64,000 bases of DNA from Haematococcus lacustris (GCA_030144725.1 JASKMD010000027.1:2115535-2179534); one strand, 5' to 3'; positions 1 to 11,300 are shown, numbered from the stretch's first letter. Translations and numbers: made by a program. Notes: a model not told the origin generated them from the letters alone.

Positions 1-689
1 GGCGGATTTGGAGGTGGTGGGACAGGAGAGGGAACCTAGGAGGAAGGGGCCAAAAGGCAGGAGGGTGACCGTCAAACCTGCAACAAAGAAGGGATGGGCT
101 TGCATTTACTGCCCCATAGCACCCAACTCCTGGCTGCAACTGGCTGCAACTGGCTGCAACTGGCCCATAGCACCCAACTCCTGGCTGCAACTCCTGGATG
201 CAACACATGCACAGGCTGCTCGCTCCAGTCTGCCCGCTCCAGGGTGCTCGCTCAAGGCCTTGCTTGCAATCACCAAGCCATGCTACACTTGTAATGCTCC
301 AGCTGCCTCCAACTGCAAGCAAACATCAGCCAGCTCAGCCCCAACAAGCTTATTAACAAGGACATGCATGACCAGAGTTTGGCAGGCTGGGTTAACAGCA
401 TGTGCACTCACCTTAAGTCTGGCTGTCGCTCCAAGCGCCTCCTAGCTGCTGCTCCTAGCTGCATGCTTGTCCACCACAGTCTAGCAATGTCACTGCTGTT
501 GTTGACGTGCCTGCCATCCAAGCCATCAAGGCATTCACCTTGCACGTCAGACCTGCCATGTCATGTCCCACTGGCAGCCGCACCACCACTGGCACAGCAT
601 TAGCAATAGCAAAGGCACTAACAACACCAGCACATCTGGCAGTAGCATTGGCATTGTGGCTACAAGCGCAGGCCAGCCAAGGGGAGGGG

Positions 690-755
690 AGGGGGGGGGT
701 AGGGTAGGGTAGGGTAGGGTAGGGTAGGGTAGGGTAGGGTAGGGTAGGGTAGGGG
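690..755. repeat. (GGGTA)n microsatellite in copy A
   Basis: About a dozen GGGTA pentamers follow a short GGGGA run. The equivalent place in copy B (about 20,560-20,780) is a much longer (GGGGA)n array, so the repeat unit and length have changed between two otherwise nearly identical copies. Confidence 0.85.
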
Positions 756-1507
756 AGATGGGGAGGGAGGGTACCATTGAGTTGGGGATGGGGTTGGGCG
801 TGAGGGGTTTGTCGGCGGATTGGGAGGGGGTGGGCGTGTTGGAAAAGGGAAGGGAAGGGGAGGTGCTAGTGGTGGTAGTGGGAAAAGGGAAGGGGTGTGA
901 CCATTGGAATCTGCAGCAAACAAGGGCATGCTAGCGGTCAGACTAGGTACATAGAGCTGCATAGTTGCAAGAGATGCCACTTACCACTTGCTAGTTGGAG
1001 TGTGTGAGGGGGGGGAGGGGGTTGGGTGTGGGGTGAAGGGGGGGATGGCAGGGGGGGGAGGGCGCTGCTCATGGGTGCCGTTTATTGCTGCCGCTCACAA
1101 CTGTTCATGGCTGCTCCTGACTGCTCCTGGCTGTCCCTGGCTGCTCTGCCAAGCTGCTTTCCTTGGCTGCACTTCTTGGCTCCTGGCTCACAACTGCTCC
1201 TGCGCTCCAGGCTCCTCCAATAGTCCTCCGCTCTGCCGCTCTAAGCTCCTTGCGGTTTGTGGCTGCGCTCACTAGCTGCACCTTTTAGCTGCGTAGCCTC
1301 CTAGCCATTGGAAGTCCACCTGCAAGCAGCCACAGACTTTACCAATCGATTGTTCGCTGTTCCGCTAGCTCGTCAACAGCGCACCTTTCCTTTTGCTCCT
1401 TTCGCTCGACCGGGGCGCATGTATGCTATGGCTGGTCGCGAATGCTGTGTGGCTGCTGGCTGGCGCCTCACCTGCAAGACACTACACCATGAGGCACACA
1501 GTCTGCG

Positions 1508-1512
1508 TTCGG
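1508..1512. repeat. Target-site duplication, left (TTCGG)
   Basis: TTCGG precedes the transposon end CCAGTTAAG and recurs directly after its other end at 7,837-7,841. The uninterrupted copy B has TTCGG once (near 19,802-19,806 on the minus strand), so this is a 5-bp duplication made on insertion. Confidence 0.9.
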
Positions 1513-1813
1513 CCAGTTAAGTCTCCCGGTCACACACATCCCTCCCAGGGAGGTCTGAGCAGCACCTGAGAGGGATGCCACCTCTAAACGGCTTCCCTTG
1601 CGCCGTATAGCCTAGCCAACTATCGCGCAAGCCATCAGCGTCGAAGGCGTCGCTGTAGGTGCCAAAAAGGCTGGTCAGCCTGCTTCGCGGCACGCAACCT
1701 GTACCCACATCAGCCACAGGTGTGGTTAGCACTGTGGTGCAAGCTTAACAACATCAGTCGATGGCATCGCAGCCTAGCAGCGGTTACAGCAGGCGGTTAC
1801 GGATGGCTTGCAC
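1513..1813 (+). repeat. KDZ element left terminal inverted repeat
   Basis: The 301 bases starting CCAGTTAAGTCTCCC match the reverse complement of 7,536-7,836. Beyond 1,813 a weaker, gapped match continues to about 2,060 against about 7,230-7,535, so the full inverted repeat is over 500 bp with a younger or more constrained outer part. A short frame inside each TIR is identical only because the TIRs are. Confidence 0.9.
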
Positions 1814-2189
1814 GCTGTCTGGGGCCGTGTTCAGTGTAGGCCCGTTTTCGGCGTTAGACCAGTGCGCCCCGGATTTGATACTCCAGCTCTCAGGACAGGT
1901 CGATAATGTCGTGACTGGTCTCCACCACGCGCGAACACCAGAGAAATCAAACGAGCACCAGCCAGAGCAGGAACAGGTTTAGCTACGGGAACAGCAGGAG
2001 GAGCAGCAACAAACGCGACAGCATGAGCGCCAGTAGAGGCAAGGGAGTAGTGTTTCGGGAGGCTAAAGCAACTTCATGAGCTTGCTGGTGAATGTGCAGG
2101 TGGCGATGGCTGGCAAGAGCAACATTGGCTAGAAGCGTCTGGAGGAGTTACATAAAGAATGCATAGTTTCAGCCAGAAGGGGCAAAGCA

Positions 2190-3125
2190 ATGACGAATGC
2201 TCTTTACAGGATGAGGTTGAGGTACCACTGTATTGGGCAAAGGTACCAAGAGCGGCACCGTGGAGCCACCTTTCTGGAGTTTAGCTCAACGGGTAAATGC
2301 GACAAGGCCAACAGACTGACTTGCCACACTCCCAGGGCAGAGTTGTCCACTGACTCGGCCATCATGATAGCCTTCCACATCTTGCTCAATGGTGTGTTCA
2401 GCGTTGACTCAGCCCTACATGAGCCCTCAGCGAAGATTGTGCACAAGGCAGCTTTGAGCCTCATGCGCCAGTCTCATCTCAAGCTCACACCCAAAGACGT
2501 GAACAAGCTCACAATGCAGGAGCTTCTTGCTGCCGGTGATGACAGCAGTGATGAGGATGAGGATGAGGAAACCACAGGTGGTGCTGATGCAGCTGCTGAT
2601 GCAGCCACCGGCACGCAGCCTCTGGGTCAGCAAGCACCAGGTGGTGCTGCAGCCACCGGCATGCAGCCTCTGGGTCAGCAAGCAGCAGGTGCTGCTGCAC
2701 CCACCGCTACGCAGCCTCTGGGTCAGCAAGCAGCAGGTGCTGCTGCACCTACAGGCACGCAGCCACTGGGTCAGCAAGCAGCAGGTGCTGCTGCACCCAC
2801 TAGCACGCAACGCCTGGGACCATGGGCAGCAGCTGTAGGGGCAGCCACCGGCACGCAGCTGCTGGGTCAGCAAGCAGCAGGTGCTGCTGCACCCACTGGC
2901 ACGCAGCCTCTGGGTCAGCAAGCAGCAGGTGCTGCTGCACCTACAGGCACGCAGCCACTGGGTCAGCAAGCAGCAGGTGCTGCTGCACCCACTGGCACGC
3001 AACGCCGGGGACCATGGGCAGCAGCTGTAGGGGCAGCCACCGGCACGCAGCCTCTGGGTCAGCAAGCAGCAGGTGGGTCAGCAAGCAGCAGCCTCAATTA
3101 TCCCATTGCCAGTGTCCTCCAGTGA
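2190..3125 (+). CDS. Second ORF of the KDZ element, repeat-rich protein of unknown function
   Basis: This single open frame gives 311 residues. Residues 1-110 are unique and mostly alpha-helical in character, followed by an acidic patch (DDSSDEDEDEE, about 115-125). From about residue 130 to the end it is built from a 16-residue repeat of the form GTQPLGQQAAGAAAPT, encoded by 48-bp units with two diverged units. It runs opposite to the transposase. The position inside both TIRs suggests an accessory transposon protein, or a captured host fragment. I do not recognise the family. The start codon is the first ATG in frame; upstream exons at 2,050-2,190 are possible. Confidence 0.5.
   Translation: MTNALYRMRLRYHCIGQRYQERHRGATFLEFSSTGKCDKANRLTCHTPRAELSTDSAIMIAFHILLNGVFSVDSALHEPSAKIVHKAALSLMRQSHLKLTPKDVNKLTMQELLAAGDDSSDEDEDEETTGGADAAADAATGTQPLGQQAPGGAAATGMQPLGQQAAGAAAPTATQPLGQQAAGAAAPTGTQPLGQQAAGAAAPTSTQRLGPWAAAVGAATGTQLLGQQAAGAAAPTGTQPLGQQAAGAAAPTGTQPLGQQAAGAAAPTGTQRRGPWAAAVGAATGTQPLGQQAAGGSASSSLNYPIASVLQ
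2590..3085 (+). repeat. 48-bp coding minisatellite
   Basis: About nine to ten tandem units of 48 bp encode the GTQPLGQQAAGAAAPT repeat. Two units carry the shared variant ending CCATGGGCAGCAGCTGTA, spaced about 190 bp apart, which suggests that a block of four units was itself duplicated. Confidence 0.85.
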
Positions 3126-3479
3126 TTGCAATGCCCTCCGTGTGCAGGCCCAGCACCGCAGTCCCCACCTTATGCCTTGATGACCTTGGATGGCTTGGGT
3201 GGTCAAGCACAGCTCGCCATGTCAAGGCAAAACTATGCGGACATGCGCGCAGTGCATGACGTGATGCTACGCACCAATGGCGCTGAGAAGAACATCCACT
3301 TCAAAGCATTACACGAGATGCTAGCAAAGCGTCGTTGTGCGAGGCCTGACCCCAGCTTGAACTCAGCCTGACCCTTGCCTGACCCTAGCCTGACCTTAGC
3401 CCTGACCTGACTGTGACGGAGGTGACAATGTGACAAGGTCAAGGATTGAGATGGGACAAGATGTGACTTGTAGAGAAGA

Positions 3480-3640
3480 TGCCATGAGGTTGCTCCCCCT
3501 CTTGATGATAGATGGCTCACACCGCTTAAGCCGTTAGGCGTTGTGTCCCCCTGTAAGTGCAATAACAAAGGTGCAAACGCCCCCCCTCCTGGGTCTTGGT
3601 ACTTCCTGTAACCCACTTTAGGGCCGGGTGCTCGAAGAAC
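3480..3640 (-). mobile_element. 3' end of a LINE inserted within the KDZ element
   Basis: Read on the minus strand, this stretch encodes a tail similar to the last residues of the LINE at 34,430-35,215: KWVTGSTKTQEGG here against KCVAESPEPLEGE there. Both continue into a shared 3' UTR motif (CCTAACGGCT, then AAGCGGTGT or CAGCGGTGT, then CATC-rich sequence). It is therefore a strongly 5'-truncated copy of a related retrotransposon. The exact 5' end is uncertain. Confidence 0.6.
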
Positions 3641-3819
3641 ATGTAATAAATGTAAACCCGTAAAATGAGGCGCGTCGCCTAATATAGAGGACAGTGGGAG
3701 CAGTCACGTGCGTATGGCGGCTTGGGAGCATGTACTTGGGATGTTTAGGGGTTATGGAGTATGGGGGTAATGGTGTGTGGTGTACTTGGGGTGTATGGGT
3801 GTGTATGGCTGTATGGGGG

Positions 3820-4043
3820 CTGCAGCCGGGATGTATGGGTGGGAGTTACTTGGGGGCTGCAGCCGGGATGTATGGGTGGGAGTTACTTGGGGGCTGCAGC
3901 CGGGATGTATGGGTGGGAGTTACTTGGGGGCTGCAGCCGGGATGTATGGGTGGGAGTTACTTGGGGGCTGCAGCCGGGATGTATGGGTGGGAGTTACTTG
4001 GGGGCTGCAGCCGGGATGTATGGGTGGGAGTTAATTGGGGGCT
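3820..4043. repeat. 37-bp minisatellite, about six units
   Basis: The unit CTGCAGCCGGGATGTATGGG plus 17 more bases is repeated about six times with almost no change; only the last unit has TTAATT for TTACTT. It lies between the second ORF and the 3' end of the transposase. Because 37 is not a multiple of three, all frames are represented and apparent open frames here are not genes. Confidence 0.9.
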
Positions 4044-4121
4044 GTCCGGCTCTTTACAACGACAGCTAACAGCGCCTTGCTAGACACGTTTGGGTTAGGG
4101 ACAGACAAGCACACAACCACA

Positions 4122-7100
4122 CTACTCCCACTGCAAGCGAGCTGCTCGCTTCAATTCCTTGGCAAACCATGCCATATGCTGCGCCACATAGAATTGCTGA
4201 CCCTCACTCAACAAGGGCAGGGAGGCTGTGCATTTTTCATGATTGTGACGCAGCCACGCCTTGAGCCGGTTCAACTCCAGCTTCAGGATGCCTTGCTGTT
4301 CACGTATGCGGTCCTGATCGCTGTACAGCTGAAAGAAGCGCTTGCCATGGTGCAGGGTGACAGCCCCTGATGTCGACGAGTCTTGTACCCATGGTGGGGC
4401 TGTACCCGCCACCATGCAGCCGATGACAGCCTCCGGGAGCCGCAAGGCTGCAGGCTGCTGGGAGGTGCCAAGCGCCTGCCACTCAGCCATGCACAACAAC
4501 TCCTCCTTGGCCTGTGCTCTCTTGCGTGCCTGCGCCTTGGCCAATCTCTTCGTCTCCTTGCAACTGGGGCCCTCACGGGCCTTGGCTGCCTGAAGCTGCA
4601 TGACATCTGCCACAAGGCTCTCAATTTTAAAGTGGCACCTATATGCATGCAAGGCGGCATGATGTTAGCTTATTGTTAGCAGTATGGGTAGATGATGTGG
4701 GCTGTCATGATGATAGCATGACATACACACAAACAACAAACTGGCTGGCTGGTTGTGGTGAAGCTGTCATTGACTCACGCAGCAATCTTCTCTGCCTTCA
4801 ACAACACCAGTCCTCGCTGCATATCTGCCTTGCTTAATCCCGCCTCCGCATCCACACGGTGCGCCACCTCCAAGCTGAGCTGTTTCCTCTGGATGGTCTT
4901 AAGCTGCCAGCCTTTGCAGGTAGCCCACAGCAGCTGAATGATGGTTGGGGTGAGGGGCATCGGGGGAGGTATGGCTTGGCCATCCATTGCGCGCCAAGCA
5001 TATTCTTGCAGCAGCAACAACATGTACGTGCCCTGGAACGTAAACAAGGCATTGTCACCACCCAGATACATTTGCTACATCCTTCAAGCATTCAGGCCCC
5101 AGCAACCAACGCACCTTCCATGCATCATGCGCTTCTTGCGTTGGGCTGGCAGGCAAACAGGATGTCCTATAAGCTTCACTAGCACATCGACCATCTGCCA
5201 CACCGGCCAGTCCGGCCAGTTCTTGCAGCGTGGCCAGCTCACTCTCCACCTTAACTGCACGCGTGCATGCACACATGCACAACTATACTCACCATGTGTA
5301 GCACCATGCATCGTGCATGCATTGCGCACTGACTATGGTCACTTACCCAACTTTGCATTCATGTCCTTCCATGTCTTGACCAAGAGGTCCAATAGGCCAA
5401 GCATTTTACGAAATGCAATCCGTGACAAGGTGCTCTGGATGATATCGGCACGATGCGCGAGTGTCATGTACCGCGTAACACCAGCCATGTCCTACACAGG
5501 CAGGCATTACCACAACCTGAACTTGAGCTGGAGCGCTCCATGTCAAACAGATGCGTCAGGTGCGTTAGATGTGCTAAATGCATAACACTTACCTTCAGCA
5601 TGCTCCACAACTGCTCGCATTGCTCGCCATACCGCCAGCCTGCGCCAGCCTGATGGCGGCCGTTGTTTTGCACCTGACAGCGTTGGTTGTGGGAGGCCCC
5701 ATGCATCCAATTGACCATGATGCGCGCGTCCTTCCAGCTAGCTGGTAGTCCCACAGCCTCGACATACCGCGCCCAAGTGATCTGGCAGAATGGTAAAGCA
5801 GCAAAGGCACATACCAGGCCAAGCATGTTGCAGGCATGCTCCATACATCTTGCATCTTTTTGCACTCACACTATTGCACCCTCTACCCTAAGCTGACAAC
5901 CCGCTGTTGCACCTTCCTCACCTTCAAGCGGCATCCAAAGTCGATGTAGAAGTCAACCCTGCAGCTGAAAGCCATAACGGCGGTAAGGGCCAGCAAATAG
6001 AACGCGAACTGCTCCGGTGTGGGCATGTTGCAGAACAAGCCAAGCGCAGGTACACCATGGCAGCAACAGAAGCCGACCAGACCATGCACGCTGACAGGCC
6101 CACTCCTACTGCTGACTTCTGGTCTTGAGCAAGACAAGTTGGTTGCGCAATCATCGTCATGTGGTCCACCAACGGTAGTGCCAAGCAGATGGTTCAGGGA
6201 CAGCTCTCCACTTTTGAAGCGCCTCTGGACATCACCCTCCAACCCATTGCAGTCCAGATGGCTGCTTAGGTGCGGCTGTATGGCGGTGGTGGCCTGGCCG
6301 ACACCGGAGTAGCTGCTGAGCTTGGAGACTGCATCACCACACAAGCAGTAGTTGTAGCCATCGCTCTGTGTCTCGCTTGATCCTACACATGCATGGAAAG
6401 AAGCTTTGAGATGCATGATTGGAAATGCATGTACTTGCATGGCAGTACTAAGAGAACACTATCACGTACCTGCACAACATGGGCAATCTGCAAAGGGGCC
6501 ACCAGTGGGCTGGAAGTCAGGCAACAAGTTTGCCAGGAGGGCGACACGGTCTGTGGTGCGCAGCCAGTTGCAGTGCGCCTCCATCAAAACCTCGGCTGTG
6601 ATGCGCATCGGCTTCAACGGCAGCTCCACGTGTTGTTGCCGCTCTGGCTGCTCCGGCTGTTCAACGATCTGGCAGCTGTCAACAGGGTACAGGCTGTATG
6701 GCCGGTGTGAGGCATCCAATGCATTAGCAAACACTGCAAAGGGCATTGTGGGCACGAGCTTTAGGACGTAGTTTGATGTGCTTGCAAAGGCTGCTCAAGT
6801 TACAGCATGGAATCTCACCTTACATGGAGACACCATCCTGGCTCTGCAAGACAGAGAGAAGTTCAAGAAGGGTGTGGCTGAAAAGCAAGCCAGGCCTTTG
6901 CGGGGTGCTGGGAAAACAACCAACGCGAATGAAGTCAGGCATGACCTTCTGGTTGCAGGTTGTACACCACCAACGAGGAATGGAGACTGGTACACGATGC
7001 TCACATACTCAGCTGGCAGTGGGCCCTTGGCATAAGGCTCCAGCATGGCGCTGCTTGGTACCGTTCCTAAGCAACAGCAGGCATGCCCCTCCCACGCACA

Positions 7101-7229
7101 GTCCAGCTTCATTTGCACATGGTTTTGGACGAGCTTGCCCTCGTCTAGATGACACTGCTGCAATGCTGGAGAAGCATCAATGTAGGAGTGGCGCATGATG
7201 GGGATGAGCTTTCGCCACTCCTCATTCAA
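4122..7229 (-). CDS. KDZ-superfamily transposase, multi-exon
   Basis: The gene reads from about 7,229 down to the stop at 4,122 and has at least seven exons. Family hallmarks appear in order. A CxxC segment followed by GCFPSTPQRPGLLFS (about 6,960-6,840) is the typical KDZ N-terminal cysteine motif. CPCCAG ends the exon at about 6,470. GLVGFCCCHGVPALGLF, then TPEQFAFYLLAL and DFYIDFGCRL (about 6,120-5,940), match the GxxxFxCxHG...YDIxC core with a catalytic Asp. HNQRCQ...GAGWRYGEQCEQLW (about 5,720-5,610) matches the HxxxCQ...GxGxxxGExxExxW block with a catalytic Glu. A helical exon follows (5,493-5,355), then a C-terminal 176-residue frame (4,652-4,122). I see no obvious break in the core blocks. 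The N-terminal start and several small exons (4,700-5,300) are unresolved. Confidence 0.8.
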
Positions 7230-7535
7230 ACGTGCTTACCTCTCTCCCCAAACACTACTCTCTTGCCTCTGCTGGCGCTCATGCTGTTGTGTTTGTTGCT
7301 GCTCCTCATGCAGCTCCTCCTGTTGCTCCTCATGCTCCTGCTCTGGCTGATGCTCGTCTGATTTCTGCTTTGTGGCACGCTGCGTTGCGGTGTTCGCGCG
7401 TGGTGGAGACTGGTCGCGACGTCTTCGGCCTGTACTGGGAGCTGGAGTATCTAATCCGGGGCGTACTGGGGCACCGCCAACAACGGTCCTGCCTCTCAAC
7501 ACAGAGCTAACCAGCCCGGACATTGTACCTGCAAT

Positions 7536-7836
7536 GTGCAAGCCATCCGTAACCGCCTGCTGTAACCGCTGCTAGGCTGCGATGCCATCGACTGATGTTG
7601 TTAAGCTTGCACCACAGTGCTAACCACACCTGTGGCTGATGTGGGTACAGGTTGCGTGCCGCGAAGCAGGCTGACCAGCCTTTTTGGCACCTACAGCGAC
7701 GCCTTCGACGCTGATGGCTTGCGCGATAGTTGGCTAGGCTATACGGCGCAAGGGAAGCCGTTTAGAGGTGGCATCCCTCTCAGGTGCTGCTCAGACCTCC
7801 CTGGGAGGGATGTGTGTGACCGGGAGACTTAACTGG
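7536..7836 (-). repeat. KDZ element right terminal inverted repeat
   Basis: This is the reverse complement of 1,513-1,813 over 301 bases, ending CTTAACTGG directly before TTCGG. Confidence 0.9.
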
Positions 7837-7841
7837 TTCGG
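7837..7841. repeat. Target-site duplication, right (TTCGG)
   Basis: This direct copy of 1,508-1,512 follows the right TIR. The host sequence resumes with CGTTCAGG, as in the uninterrupted copy B. Confidence 0.9.
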
Positions 7842-8044
7842 CGTTCAGGTGCTGCGTTGTGTGTGAGAGGTCACAGGGTCACGGCTCGGGTTGATAAGGC
7901 GCAGCGCTGCGCCCGCTGACCATCTAGTCGTATTGGGTAAGGTCCTGAAGCGGGGGGTCCTGGTTCGGAGGCTGGGCAAAATACCGACGTATGTTAGATA
8001 ATTTTTCGCAGCATTGTCGGAATTCTTACCGGGTGACTTATCTG
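7837..8044. repeat. Long interspersed repeat, copy A (right part)
   Basis: It matches the reverse complement of 19,600-19,806 up to GTGACTTATCTG, where the two loci diverge sharply (GTTTATTG here, AGGCGAGG there). This fixes the right boundary of the repeat at 8,044 and 19,600. No diagnostic helitron or LINE tail is seen. Confidence 0.85.
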
Positions 8045-8367
8045 GTTTATTGCCCAGTTAACGTGCCTCCCATTCTCATTGTAAACCTAGTCACTACACT
8101 GTCAAAATGGCATGTCTCCAGGCGTCGCTTTGCCTGCAAAGAGTGTCTGCAGGTTCGAGTTGTGACAACGCATTCCAAGCCTTCATCAAATTAGGCTGAC
8201 TACTTTGGGCCCTTCTATCATGGCATGGTGATGTGCAAACCCACCCATGTGGAGCGCGCCTGGTGACGACCTGGTGACGACCCACTGCGCTGACGCTAGG
8301 CACGAGCTCGTGCTTGCAATCTAACGGTGTTTGGCTAAACAACATCTTAGCTTCCTATGCCTTGTCG
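8045..8367. other. Unique gap between repeat and bZIP start
   Basis: About 320 bases lie between the repeat boundary and the proposed bZIP ATG. I see no TATA box or other clear element. The 5' UTR, and perhaps a further upstream exon of the bZIP gene, would have to lie here or within the inserted repeat. Confidence 0.4.
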
Positions 8368-11300
8368 ATGCCAAAGACACAGAGCCCAGCCCCAGCGGCT
8401 GCGGATGTAAGACGCGTCGGACTTCACCGGAAATCCGCGTCAGAGAGTGCCGTGTTTGGGGGGTTCTTCCCGGAGACGACGAGCCGAGCTGGTGCAGCGT
8501 GCGAAATCCCTGGCGCATTCGGGGCCTCGGAGCCTCTCTGGACGCTGCCATGCCCAACTGCAATTAGCATTAAATGCAACCTGTCGGTGCCGCCGCCGCA
8601 GCAGGAGGCCTTAGGCCAGCAGGTAAGCAGTTGGACAGAGCTGGCCGCCAGCATGCCAAGCTCGGGAGGTAGAGAGGCCAATGCACTGCCTACGGGCTGT
8701 GTTGTAGGTGCCCCCTCCTCCACCAGCAGCGGGGAGCAGCAAGCCAGCTGCCTTCAGTCGGCGCCAGGCTGCAGGTCCCGAAGCTCCTGATGCCAAGAGC
8801 ATCGCTTTTGGAGGGCAGACCCGCAGCAATGCGTTTGACCCAGCCAGGCTGGACCCCAAGCGGGCCCGACGCATTGTGGCCAACCGTGAGGTGTGTTGGC
8901 TCCAGGCCCCCACAGGCCTCTTAGGCACCCTCAGGCACCCTCCAAGCCACCCCAGGCCCTTCCGGCTTCTTGGCCAGCCTCCTACAACATGGCAGCTGGC
9001 CGCACCGCTGGCCCGGTGTAGTCTGTTCAGTGTGCATGAGGGTTAGGGTGAGGGTTAGGGTTAGGGTCAGTGTGCATGAGGAGGGTCTGACAGAGGGCAG
9101 CACTGTCAGCAGCAGCCCACAGGCTCAGGTCCTCCCCCTGATGCCTCACAGCGCTGCTGCTGGAGCAATGGAGTCGACAGCTAGGAGTGGCGACCAACAG
9201 CCTGACCAGCGCAGCCAGGCGTCTTGACAGTGGCCAGGAGTGCTCCCACTGCTGCAGTGCCACCAGCAGGACCAGGGCAGTCACAGGGCAGTCACCTGGC
9301 AGCAGCAGCCAGGGGCCGTGATGCGGCCTGGCCTCCCGCTGTGCAGTGCCAGCCTGGGTGGCCCAGCAGGGCCGGGGCAGCCACTGGAGGCGTGCAGCTG
9401 GCAGGGTGCAGGCCGTGAGCAGCAGTGCCCCGTGTGGGTCGTCACCAGGGGTCAGGCATGGCTGGCGGGGGTTAGGGTTAGGGTTAGGGTTAGGGTTAGG
9501 GTCAGGGTTAGGGTCAGGGTCAGGGTTAGGGTCAGGGTTAGGGTCAGGGTTAGGGTTAGGGTTAGGGTTAGGGTTAGGGGCCTACCCGCGCCGCGTGTTA
9601 GGCATGGCTGGCCCAGCCCCTGGCAGGCAGCTCAGCAGCACCCAGCTTCCAGACGCCTTGCCCAGCAGCAGTGCCGATAGTGTTGCCAGGGGTGGCCGCA
9701 GCTTGGCAGGCGGCTCTGCGCCCTGCCCCCTGGCCTGACACCCTTGCAGCGACCTGGGGGCTGGGCTGGCTGTGCCTGTAGCAGCACTCAGTGGCAGTGT
9801 GAGGTGAATGGTGTGTGATGTGTGATGTGGTGTGAGGTGTGAGAGGTGTGATGCTGGGCTGCAGAGTGCGCACCGGTCCCGTATGAAGAAGGTGCAGTAC
9901 GTGGTGGAGCTGGAGGGGGATGTGCAGCGCACCGCTGCCGCAACCCTGGTGAGGACTAACCCTGGTTGGGGAGTAGGGGCAGGGGCAGACCGGGTCAGGC
10001 GGCAGGCCAGGGGCTGGCCTCGCAATGTCAGGCTGCGGGGTCAGGCTGCGCTGCAGGGCGGCTTGCAGAGTGAGCAGGCCTGCCTCCCCCCTACCCATGG
10101 GTCCTGACAAAGGGAGCGGTGGTGGTGTGGGGCAATGGGGCAGCCCTGCCTCCACACTGCCGTGCTGCCAGCTGCCTGGCACAGAAAACGGTGGTGGTGT
10201 AATGCCAGCCCTAGTGCCAGCCCTGGTGCCAGGTAGATGATTGCCTTCATTCTACTGGGAGTCCTGAGGTCACCCCACTGCCACCCACAGCTCCCACCTT
10301 GACCTACCCGCACCCCTACCCGCCTTCCCCACCACCTGCCACCTCATGCCGCCTCATCCCTGACCTGGCGCCGGGTGCCTGGCCCCATCCTGACCTGGTG
10401 CCCTTGCCTATGCATTGAGTGGCATGCTGGCCCTGCTGGCCTCCTCCTAGTCAGCCCTCCTGCCACAGCCGCCCTGGCCTTGCCTCCCCTCCCCTCCGCC
10501 CCCCTGTGTGCAGGCCAGCCTGCCTGAGGTGGCAGCCCTGGCCAATCGCCACAGCCAGCTGACCAGCGGCGCCCAGGCCTTGCGTGAGCAGCTGGTGCGC
10601 TGCCGGGCCCTCATGGCGGGGGAGCAGGCTGTGGCCCGCGGCCTGTGCCTGGAGCGCTCCCGGCTCAAGGCCTTCACGCAGGAGCTGCTGGACGCGGCTC
10701 AGGCCAAGCAGCAGAGCCTGGGGCAGGGCCAGGGGCAGGGCCAGGCCCAGGGCCAGGGGCAGGGGCAGAGGCCAGGCCAGGGGTGGTGGCAGGCAGAGCA
10801 GCCGGTGTCCCCTGCTTCAGGGGGTCAGGCGGGCAGGCAGGTCCCGCTTCACACCAGCTCAGCAGCCACCCCTGCCCAGGACAGCAGGCTGGGGGGGGAC
10901 CCCTCACGCCCCGCCCCCCCCCCACCCCCCGCCCTGCACCCAGGCAGTGAGCCCCGCCGGCTGCCCAGCCCCTGGCAGGCAGGGGGGGAGGGGGCCACAC
11001 AGGTGCCTCCAGGGCCCCATGAGCAGCAGGGCCTTGCAGCAGCACCCCTCACGCGCAGCGCACCGCCCGCCCTGCACCCCGCCCCTGACCCCCCCAGGTT
11101 CCACCTGCTGCCGCCTACACCCTGGCTGCTGCCCCCGGGGCCCAGGCCAACCACCCCGCCACAGCCAGCAGCCGCAGCACCAGCCCTGGGCGGCACTTCA
11201 CCCAGCCTGGCCAGCAGCCCCTGCACCCTGGCCCCGCCTCCACATAGCCCCGCCCCCTCTGCCCCCTCTGCCCCACTGAACCCAGACTGTCCCTGTACTG

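Larger units (their letters stand above)
1..1512. repeat. Long interspersed repeat, copy A (left part)
   Basis: This stretch matches the reverse complement of 19,800-21,660 almost base for base, apart from an internal deletion in copy A around 110-220 and a different microsatellite at 690-755. The match runs to the window start, so the element begins outside. It holds repeated TGGCTGC-type motifs, a (GGGTA)n array and no frame I would call a gene. Copy A resumes at 7,842 after an inserted transposon. I do not recognise the family; it could be a non-autonomous element or a segmental duplication. Confidence 0.8.
1513..7836 (-). mobile_element. KDZ (Kyakuja-Dileera-Zisupton) superfamily DNA transposon, 6.3 kb
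   Basis: The element is bounded by 301-bp near-perfect terminal inverted repeats and a 5-bp direct duplication, and its empty site is visible in copy B of the host repeat. A multi-exon transposase lies on the minus strand (about 7,229 to 4,122) and a second, unidentified ORF on the plus strand (2,190-3,125). A 37-bp minisatellite and a LINE 3' fragment lie between them. KDZ elements are known from fungi, animals and chlorophyte algae. The almost identical TIRs suggest recent activity, but whether this copy can move is not shown. Confidence 0.88.

Noticed and set aside
1517..1732. Identical 71-residue frames at 1,517-1,732 (-) and 7,617-7,832 (+)
   Set aside because: These are the two terminal inverted repeats of the KDZ element; conservation comes from the TIR, not from a protein.
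3694..4083. Overlapping Gly/Trp/Cys-rich frames in three phases
   Set aside because: Produced by a 37-bp tandem repeat, which cycles through all frames.
8024..8044. Helitron 3' end at the repeat boundary
   Set aside because: No CTRR terminus or hairpin at the right distance was found at the end shared by the two copies.
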